A stretch of 25,172 nt of DNA, taken from contig BLXT01000512.1 in assembly GCA_019648995.1 (NCBI GenBank), positions 26,489-51,660 on the forward strand, read 5' to 3'. The DNA comes from Plakobranchus ocellatus. Taxonomy: Eukaryota; Mollusca; Gastropoda; Plakobranchidae. Below, piece after piece: positions 22,020-25,172 of the stretch (position 1 is the stretch's first letter; each line of letters begins with the position of its first letter). The notes beneath the pieces were generated by a model, which saw nothing but the letters and a program-made list of their open reading frames with translations, was not told the DNA's origin and did not search any database. Both the position numbers and the translations under genes were made by a program.

Positions 22020-24618
22020 GATATATATATAGAGAGAGAAAGAGAGAGAGAGAGAGAAAGGAAAAAAGGGGTGGGTAGGTGGGAGGAGATGGTTATTGCT
22101 TGTTTGATTGGTTGATTAGTTTTAGTAAGTCAAGTAACATAAATTATTAATATGATTTCTGGTCAGCTCTTTATCTCAAGACTGTCTTGATGAGTTTTAA
22201 TAGGTTGCATTACAATTTAGAGAGATGTGCATTTGAGTCATTCTCCACGAAGTCAAGCTTCTGTAAAAATTTTCTGAAAGGCTCATTACAACTGCGATCT
22301 AATATAAAAATTGTAGAGCTCTGGTCACCGCCAGCAGGCATTATGTTGCCTATAATAATATTTTGCCTCACAGAAGCCACTGTTGCTTTTGAGATCTTTG
22401 CCAAACTTGGAGAACATCAAACTGCAGCCAATGGGATAGCTCTTCTTTAACAAGTTCCAGATCTATTCAATGAAAATACTGTATCTAAAAATCCTATACA
22501 GACTTTAATTTGACTATTATGTAAGTCATATCAATTAAGTGTGGCATCATTGTAAATGGGGATATAAAACCTTTGGTAAAAGGTGTAAAAATAAAAAAAA
22601 AATTTAAAAGAAGATGTATTACATTTACAGTAAACTTCTTTTTACTTTATATTCCAACATGATTGTTTGCTTCAGGTCACAGATGAAATTTAATGGTATC
22701 CAGCTTTGAGCTTGATAAATGATTGTAAAGAATGTAAAAATAATGTATATTTTGCTATCTGCAATTCACTTGGACCTGTTTGAAGACATCTTTGAGATTA
22801 AAAAATGTAGCAGTTCTTATGGTGCTTTACAAAAAAAGGACTAAATATCTGAGATAAATATTAAAATTGAAGTAAAGCTCATATTAACAACTTGTCATCA
22901 AACATGAAAAGATATGTAGAAAAAATTCAGAAGAGTAAATTATGTCATATAGCCTTTCGTTCTGTGCAAACAAATGATAGCGTTATATTATTTGTAAGCT
23001 GTAATGTTTTAATTCTTTAAACTGTTGTTTTATTTTTAATTGACTCGTTTTTATCTCTTTCTAATTTACTCTGCAAAAAATTTTACTTTTATAACAACTC
23101 ATGATTATTAATATTTATAGACCCAAGTTAGACAACTCCATCATGGAATACACCACTGGTCAAAAGACAAAGTCCATGACCTACTTAGTGTGACAGAATG
23201 GCCAGAAATTTTACTTAATGCTAGGGATAAGGTTTGTATTTTTTTTATCATATTCCTCTGCCTTTTACCCTTCCCCCCCCCCCCTCAAATTTTCCCATTC
23301 CTCTATTTCTTCAATTCATTTGTTGAAAGCTTTCCCTCCCCACCCCTCGCCCTCAGCCTCTCTCTCTGGCAATCTTTCTCTATTCCTTCAATCATTAGTT
23401 CTTTATCTCTCTTGTTTTGATCTCCTGTCTATTTGTTTTCCTTACTAATTTTTTTTCAAAAGATCTGTCTAATTAATTGTATAATTTTTATTAAGCTCTC
23501 ATGTGAAACGTTTGTATTGTCTTAGAAGAACCTATTTACCTGATGTTATTTTTGGTCCTGCAGGGTGGCCGTACCTCGGTGCACCTGGCTATTCTCCATT
23601 GGAGGCATGACTTACTGGGGCTTTTTTTGTCCATGGAAAACTGCATTGTGGACTGTGCTGTTGACAATGTGGGTGAAAGAAAAGTTAATATAAAAAAAGA
23701 GTAATGTTAATTTTAAAGATCTGTAGAAACTAAACGGGTGCAGTGAGATTATAAATATTGTTTATGACAAATCCTCTTACAGAGTTCATTCTTAGCTTTT
23801 TCTTTTCCTCTTCTTCCCTGTGTGTCATTTACTATCTCCCTCTATCTCTTTTTTTCTTTTTTGTTGTTGATTGTGTCTTATTATGCATTTTTTTTGTGAT
23901 TGAAATAAGATATAAAAAACTGACAAACATAACCAAAATTTCAAACAAAAAATCCTTGAGACTGAAAAATTTCCAGATCACTTGCTTAGGTCGACAGAAT
24001 AGGTAGGAATTTTACTAAATGCTAGGGATAAGGTTTAATTTTGTTATCATATTCTTCCATCCTTGATCCCCTTCCCCTAGAAGAGGATCTAGCCTTTTTA
24101 TTGCTATACCATTATCTTGCCTCAAACTATCAATGCATGTTATCTGTAATTTCTTGTCTCAAGTAAAATATTGTTTTCTGGCAAATTTATACAGGCACTT
24201 CACTCGAAAAAATAAAAAGAACAACCTATCGCAACAGCTTTCATGGCAATTTTTTTAATAATGTGTTCATAAATTTGAATAAAAATAAAGAAAAAGAAAA
24301 CAACACATATAGATAAAATGAGGAAAAAAAAAGTTCTGCCTCTAAGTCAAACTGTTTTAATATACTTCATTTATACTTTTGATGGCAACATTTTGTTTGT
24401 ATCAATTTCCATTCAGTGTCTGTGAGAAGGTCATTTTAAATTTTCATCTGATTGTATGTTTGCAAACTTTACATGAAAAAGATTTTTTCTTAAAACTCTA
24501 TTGCTAGGTGGGCCGTAGTCCATATCATTATGCCTGTTGTATAGAGGAAGATGTAGAAAGAGAGCAGTTATGTCAAATTCTTGAAGAAGCTTGGGGGAAA
24601 ACAGAAGTGCGAGATTAT
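5522..24618 (+). CDS. Multi-exon ankyrin-repeat protein gene, 3' end outside window (spliced; exons A-P listed separately)
   Basis: Sixteen exons joined at GT-AG junctions give an uninterrupted 481-residue amino-terminal part of a protein made almost wholly of ankyrin repeats. Clear repeat signatures are GNTALH (exon C), NGQTAAE (D), SQTLRQYA (F), TGVTLRDVA (K), GGRTSVHLA (O) and GRSPYHYA (P); the intervening exons carry helix pairs with A/L spacing and loop-like ends (VDAKR, CDVNLLN, LDFSQRD, LLNARDK). All 15 introns are phase 0. No signal peptide, transmembrane segment, coiled coil or enzymatic motif is seen. Ankyrin stacks generally bind other proteins, so a cytoplasmic or nuclear scaffold or adaptor role is likely, but partner and pathway are unknown. 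The protein continues past the window, so its carboxyl domain, which would define the family, is not visible. Exon structure is confident; family identity is not. Confidence 0.88.
5552..6189 (+). other. Intron A-B (638 nt)
   Basis: AT-rich intron, phase 0, donor GTAAGT and acceptor TTTCAG. Nothing else is seen in it. Confidence 0.75.
6190..6276 (+). CDS. Exon B: residues 11-39, first ankyrin repeat
   Basis: The acceptor TTATTTCAG precedes the exon and a GTAAGC donor follows it; length is 87 nt, phase 0-0. The translation begins TAISTAIRINDIELLRNAL, an amphipathic helix pair typical of an amino-terminal ankyrin cap, and ends with THTDR-like loop residues (HHTDR) that lead directly into HGNTALH of exon C. 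That seamless join supports the 4.2-kb intron between them having no missed constitutive exon. Confidence 0.85.
8844..9035. repeat. Degenerate 40-bp tandem repeat, about 4-5 units
   Basis: Units begin near 8844, 8876, 8916, 8956 and 8996. The best conserved core reads CACTCCAGGACTCC, CTGTTCCAGGATTG and CCGTTCTAGGACTG in three successive units at spacing 39 and 41, each followed by a T/A-rich stretch. The first unit appears about 8 bases short. Confidence 0.5.
9756..9835. repeat. (TTA)n microsatellite
   Basis: About 26 perfect ATT units. The minus-strand polyisoleucine open frame across it is an artefact. Confidence 0.97.
10491..10589 (+). CDS. Exon C: residues 40-72, canonical ankyrin repeat
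   Basis: The acceptor is TATAATTTTCAG; the donor is GTTAGT. The 99-nt exon encodes HGNTALHVTALQ at its start and LLAAGIDPTIKNK at its end, which is a full 33-residue ankyrin repeat of nearly consensus form (GxTALHxA...LLxxGaDpxxxN). A GTAAGC four bases further on is a better donor by consensus but would shift the frame relative to exon D, so the GTTAGT site is preferred. Confidence 0.92.
10590..11211 (+). other. Intron C-D (622 nt)
   Basis: AT-rich phase 0 intron; nothing else seen. Confidence 0.75.
11212..11280 (+). CDS. Exon D: residues 73-95, half-length ankyrin repeat
   Basis: The exon is 69 nt, phase 0-0, with acceptor ATTATTTAAG and donor GTAAGG. It begins NGQTAAEIE, the usual start of an ankyrin repeat joined to the NK at the end of exon C, and ends VYDKYQ. 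It is shorter than a full repeat because the connecting loop is absent; the next exon opens directly with another helix pair. Exons K and F have the same form, which suggests a two-exon building unit. Confidence 0.88.
11281..12474 (+). other. Intron D-E (1194 nt)
   Basis: AT-rich phase 0 intron with short A and T runs; nothing else seen. Confidence 0.75.
12475..12561 (+). CDS. Exon E: residues 96-124, ankyrin repeat
   Basis: The exon is 87 nt, phase 0-0, with acceptor TGTATACAG and donor GTAAGA. The residues GIFQAVEEHNVEKVLYLL followed by CRVDAKR fit the second class of repeat in this protein, which lacks the GxTPLH opening but keeps the two helices and the D/N-rich loop. Three cysteines or tryptophans (CWC) in the loop are unusual for this fold. 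Confidence 0.87.
12795..12850. repeat. (GA)n microsatellite
   Basis: About 28 AG units in a wider purine-rich tract. Confidence 0.97.
13064..13094. other. Assembly gap (31 Ns)
   Basis: Read directly; bases unknown. Confidence 0.99.
14201..14284 (+). CDS. Exon F: residues 125-152, ankyrin repeat
   Basis: The exon is 84 nt, phase 0-0. The acceptor TTTTCAACTTCAG is strong and the donor is GTATGT. It opens ESQTLRQYAASRK, a clear GxTxxxxA ankyrin start after the VDAKR loop of exon E, and ends IDKHQHTL. The histidine-rich end (HIDKHQH) is worth noting but no metal site can be claimed. Confidence 0.88.
14285..14887 (+). other. Intron F-G (603 nt)
   Basis: AT-rich phase 0 intron; nothing else seen. 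Confidence 0.75.
14888..14977 (+). CDS. Exon G: residues 153-182, ankyrin repeat
   Basis: The exon is 90 nt, phase 0-0, with acceptor CATATTTACAG and donor GTAAAT. GMIYAILEGDSEKAAHFLL then CDVNLLNY is an ankyrin helix pair plus loop of the same class as exon E (A at helix 1, LL at helix 2, C-x-V-(D/N) in the loop). The E and G loops share the C-x-V-D/N pattern, which supports descent from one duplicated exon. Confidence 0.88.
14978..15483 (+). other. Intron G-H (506 nt)
   Basis: Contains (CA)12 at 15095-15118. The last 90 bases lack AG, marking the acceptor at 15483. Confidence 0.75.
15484..15606 (+). CDS. Exon H: residues 183-223, ankyrin repeat plus linker
   Basis: This is the longest exon (123 nt, phase 0-0). 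The acceptor AAAAAG is purine-rich at the junction, but a pyrimidine stretch lies just upstream and no AG occurs in the preceding 90 bases, as expected for a real acceptor. The donor GTCAGA is weak. SHILQHALKMKDSRQVRMI then ANLNVRVTLN gives one repeat, and the final residues NCYLK begin the next, completed in exon I. Weak sites at both ends make this a candidate for alternative splicing. Confidence 0.78.
15607..16888 (+). other. Intron H-I (1282 nt)
   Basis: AT-rich. The open frame 16118-16432 (104 codons) has no recognisable motif and a lysine-rich, low-complexity middle; it is probably chance. Confidence 0.7.
16889..16984 (+). CDS. Exon I: residues 224-255, ankyrin repeat
   Basis: The exon is 96 nt, phase 0-0, with a good acceptor (ATACTTTCAG) and a poor donor (GTGATC). 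APLFFAAFDPDLP corresponds to the TPLHxAA helix with phenylalanines replacing the usual small residues, and ILKSGPDFTLKDE is the helix 2 and loop (LLxxGaDxxxxD). The join to RGRNAAIYA in exon J restores the usual repeat register. Confidence 0.87.
16985..17588 (+). other. Intron I-J (604 nt)
   Basis: AT-rich phase 0 intron; nothing else seen. Confidence 0.75.
17589..17699 (+). CDS. Exon J: residues 256-292, ankyrin repeat
   Basis: The exon is 111 nt, phase 0-0, acceptor CTTGTTTTAG, donor GTAAAA. It begins RGRNAAIYALDKM (the GxTAxxxA class) and ends MMANGLDFSQRDM, a good match to the GaDxxxxD loop. A short insertion (NRKVPYE) sits between the two helices, making the repeat 37 residues. Confidence 0.88.
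17700..18503 (+). other. Intron J-K (804 nt)
   Basis: Contains a (TTTA)n run at about 17855-17880; otherwise nothing seen. Confidence 0.75.
18504..18572 (+). CDS. Exon K: residues 293-315, half-length ankyrin repeat
   Basis: The exon is 69 nt, phase 0-0, with a very strong acceptor (TTTCTCCTCACAG) and donor GTAAAA. TGVTLRDVARFARRKDIL then DLIDK parallels exon D in length and layout, and parallels F in sequence (GxTLRxxA). It is the first half of a two-exon unit completed by exon L. Confidence 0.88.
18573..19506 (+). other. Intron K-L (934 nt)
   Basis: AT-rich. The open frame at 18849-19106 has no family signal and no splice sites in register. Confidence 0.7.
19507..19596 (+). CDS. Exon L: residues 316-345, ankyrin repeat
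   Basis: The exon is 90 nt, phase 0-0, acceptor CTTTATTAATAG, donor GTGAGT. AFVKVIRSSNIKELTRLCI followed by GYDGMFITFN gives two helices and a loop where the usual G-a-D becomes GYDG. It has the same length as exon G and follows a GxTLR exon in the same way. Confidence 0.86.
19597..21826 (+). other. Intron L-M (2230 nt)
   Basis: Holds a less AT-rich segment (about 20040-20830) with decayed coding-like sequence on the minus strand, listed separately; the remainder is ordinary AT-rich intron. Confidence 0.7.
20040..20830 (-). pseudogene. Decayed coding-like relic of unrecognised family
   Basis: On the minus strand several open stretches in different frames have amino-acid-like complexity and higher G+C than the flanking intron. 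Examples are the pieces around 20585-20776 and around 20200-20390. They are broken in several places. I do not recognise the family; an old transposable element or a retrogene copy are both possible. It lies antisense in a host intron, so it is unlikely to be part of the ankyrin gene. Confidence 0.35.
21827..21907 (+). CDS. Exon M: residues 346-372, ankyrin-like repeat
   Basis: The exon is 81 nt, phase 0-0, acceptor CATTTCATTCAG, optimal donor GTAAGT. YRDTYIYACGNETEDALHF fits a divergent repeat start (xxDTxIxxA) with a short second helix ending QLPKIR and no loop. A large self-complementary (CT)(AT)(AG) array begins about 25 bases past its donor. Confidence 0.85.
21908..23120 (+). other. Intron M-N (1213 nt)
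   Basis: Begins with the palindromic (CT)(AT)(AG) array. A less AT-rich patch at about 22187-22450 is open for 87 codons on + and 64 on -, but neither translation is recognised. The rest is AT-rich. Confidence 0.65.
21932..22060. repeat. Self-complementary compound microsatellite (CT)n(AT)n-(AT)n(AG)n
   Basis: (CT)22 at 21941-21984, (AT)16 at 21985-22016, TAGG, (AT) at 22021-22030, then (AG)-rich bases to about 22060. The left and right halves are reverse complements in type, so the single strand could fold into a long hairpin. It starts 24 bases after the donor of exon M. Confidence 0.95.
23121..23231 (+). CDS. Exon N: residues 373-409, ankyrin repeat
   Basis: The exon is 111 nt, phase 0-0, acceptor AATATTTATAG and a weak donor GTTTGT. 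QLHHGIHHWSKDKVHDLL is an xLHxGI-type helix pair and the end (ILLNARDK) is a typical loop leading into GGRTSVHLA of exon O. A diverged dead copy of the 3' half of this exon, with its donor and adjoining intron, lies at about 23982-24080. Confidence 0.87.
23232..23563 (+). other. Intron N-O (332 nt)
   Basis: Starts with a weak donor (GTTTGT), then a C-run of 12 at 23273-23284 within a pyrimidine-rich stretch to about 23420. Part of its first 50 bases is repeated in the dead exon copy downstream. Confidence 0.75.
23564..23668 (+). CDS. Exon O: residues 410-444, canonical ankyrin repeat
   Basis: The exon is 105 nt, phase 0-0, acceptor TTTTTGGTCCTGCAG, donor GTGGGT. GGRTSVHLAILHWRHDLL is close to the ankyrin consensus GxTPLHLAxxxxxxxxLL and the loop CAVDN joins VGRSPYH of the next exon. 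It is separated from exon N by only 332 bases, the shortest intron here. Confidence 0.92.
23669..24507 (+). other. Intron O-P (839 nt)
   Basis: Contains the dead copy of exon N (listed separately); otherwise AT-rich. Confidence 0.75.
23982..24080 (+). pseudogene. Dead exon copy (N'): duplicated 3' half of exon N with donor and adjoining intron
   Basis: Bases 23994-24032 align codon for codon with the end of exon N: exon N reads TEWPEILLNARDK and the copy reads TE, stop, VGILLNARDK, with TGG changed to TAG at 24000-24002. The donor is preserved in place (GTTTAA versus GTTTGT) and the next ~48 bases match the start of intron N-O (TTATCATATTC, then CCCTTCCCC). Similarity upstream of 23982 is weaker but may reach about 23932. 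It is a tandem-duplicated exon that has decayed and would terminate the protein if spliced in. Confidence 0.82.
24508..24618 (+). CDS. Exon P: residues 445-481, ankyrin repeat; last exon in window
   Basis: The exon is 111 nt, phase 0-0, acceptor CTCTATTGCTAG, donor GTGAGT. VGRSPYHYACCIEED is a repeat start of the GRTPLHYA kind, followed by an acidic helix (EEDVEREQL) and ending EVRDY. The open frame continues 132 bases into the intron before a stop, but the strong donor and the repeat register favour splicing at 24619. The next exon is beyond the window. Confidence 0.88.
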
Positions 24619-24973
24619 GTGAGTATTTCTAGAAATTTGCTTATAAATATCGAGATTTTTCAAAGCTACATTTCAGCCTTGAACAGTGCCAAATATATTT
24701 GTACATTTGAAGCATCAAATCTTTACATTTTTGCCCTTTTTGTTTTTTGATACACTCAGCTCCAATATAAATTCAATACTTTAAAGATGCATATGGTTTA
24801 TTTTTCTTATTTTGTTAATGAAGAGCGAACTAATCACTGAAATCATTTTTGTTTCTGTACTGCATTGGGCAGATTAGCATTGCTACACAACTTTCAAAGA
24901 GAAAATGGTAAATATGTCAGAAATGATCTCCCTGCAATTTTAGGCGTTTGTGGAAAACTTTCCAATAAAGATA
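24619..24973 (+). other. Start of the intron after exon P
   Basis: Donor GTGAGT at 24619; AT-rich, no further exon recognised before the LINE fragment at 24974. Confidence 0.65.
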
Positions 24974-25172
24974 TCATCATCAAGTGCCTTGCTTGTAAGC
25001 GTTGGCGATCATGTCCCTCCACAAATCCCTATCTTTGAGGGCCAGTATATCTGACACTTTTCCTGGTCCAAGCCATGTGGCCAGTCCATTCATTATCCTC
25101 TCCCTTTGTCTTCCTCTGCCTCTTTTTCCTTCAAACTTTCCTGTTGTTACCAAATGTTCCAGTTTTCCTCTT
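24974..25172 (-). mobile_element. 3' end of a second RTE-like LINE, open in frame, running off the window
   Basis: On the minus strand from 25172 to 24980 one uninterrupted frame reads RGKLEHLVTTGKFEGKRGRG, then RERIMNGLATWLG and, at the end, RDLWRDMIANAYKQGT followed by TGA. This is the typical carboxyl terminus of animal endonuclease-reverse transcriptases, related to but distinct from the element at 3065-4590 (whose end reads MIGNVCSRQG). The stop codon is the first unit of a short TGA tail. No breaks are seen in the 64 visible codons, so it is younger than the first copy, though most of it is outside the window. Confidence 0.85.

Noticed and set aside
23190-23448. Two overlapping Pro/Ser-rich + frames following exon N
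   Set aside because: They read through the donor into the C-run and pyrimidine-rich intron; not an independent gene.
1-25172. CRISPR arrays, tRNA or rRNA genes, bacterial operons
   Set aside because: None seen: the only regular arrays are microsatellites and one degenerate minisatellite, and no cloverleaf or rRNA core sequence was recognised by eye.

Overview
The window looks like animal (metazoan) nuclear DNA: AT-rich, with long introns, GT-AG splice junctions, many microsatellites and fragments of non-LTR retrotransposons. No bacterial-style genes are present. The LINE proteins, the microsatellite mix and a cluster of CTAGAT hexamers would suit a mollusc, perhaps a heterobranch/pulmonate snail. 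That placement is an inference from memory of such genomes and is only moderately secure.

The one host gene I can support is on the + strand. It starts at 5522 and runs off the right-hand side of the window. I reconstruct 16 coding exons (A to P, 5522-24618) giving the first 481 residues of an ankyrin-repeat protein. The start has a good Kozak context and two in-frame TAA codons just upstream. Every junction reads through in frame, every one of the 15 introns is phase 0, and the exons are small (30-123 nt). Most exons hold about one ankyrin repeat, so the gene is a string of symmetric, frame-preserving repeat modules. No other domain or membrane segment is visible and the carboxyl end is outside the window. 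I do not recognise an orthologue or a function beyond a likely protein-binding scaffold.

Layout: 1-5471 is upstream flank. It holds a GC-richer patch with a YY1-like site (about 185-480), a pyrimidine/(AT)n/purine microsatellite complex (538-1077), two related copies of a short inverted-repeat element (about 1265-1454 and 2202-2413), a 5'-truncated minus-strand LINE with a (TGA)n tail (about 3065-4590), a promoter-like patch (about 4725-4860) and a CTAGAT cluster (5062-5193). The remainder, 5472-24618, is the gene. Its introns carry most of the simple repeats, a degenerate 40-bp minisatellite (about 8844-9035), a 31-base assembly gap (13064-13094), a decayed minus-strand coding-like relic of unknown family (about 20040-20830), a palindromic (CT)(AT)(AG) array right after exon M, and a dead copy of exon N between exons O and P. 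A second minus-strand LINE 3' end, still open in frame, begins at about 24974 and runs off the window.

Taken together: one repeat-protein gene built by exon duplication, with visible evidence of at least one exon copy that died, inside repeat-rich intronic DNA.
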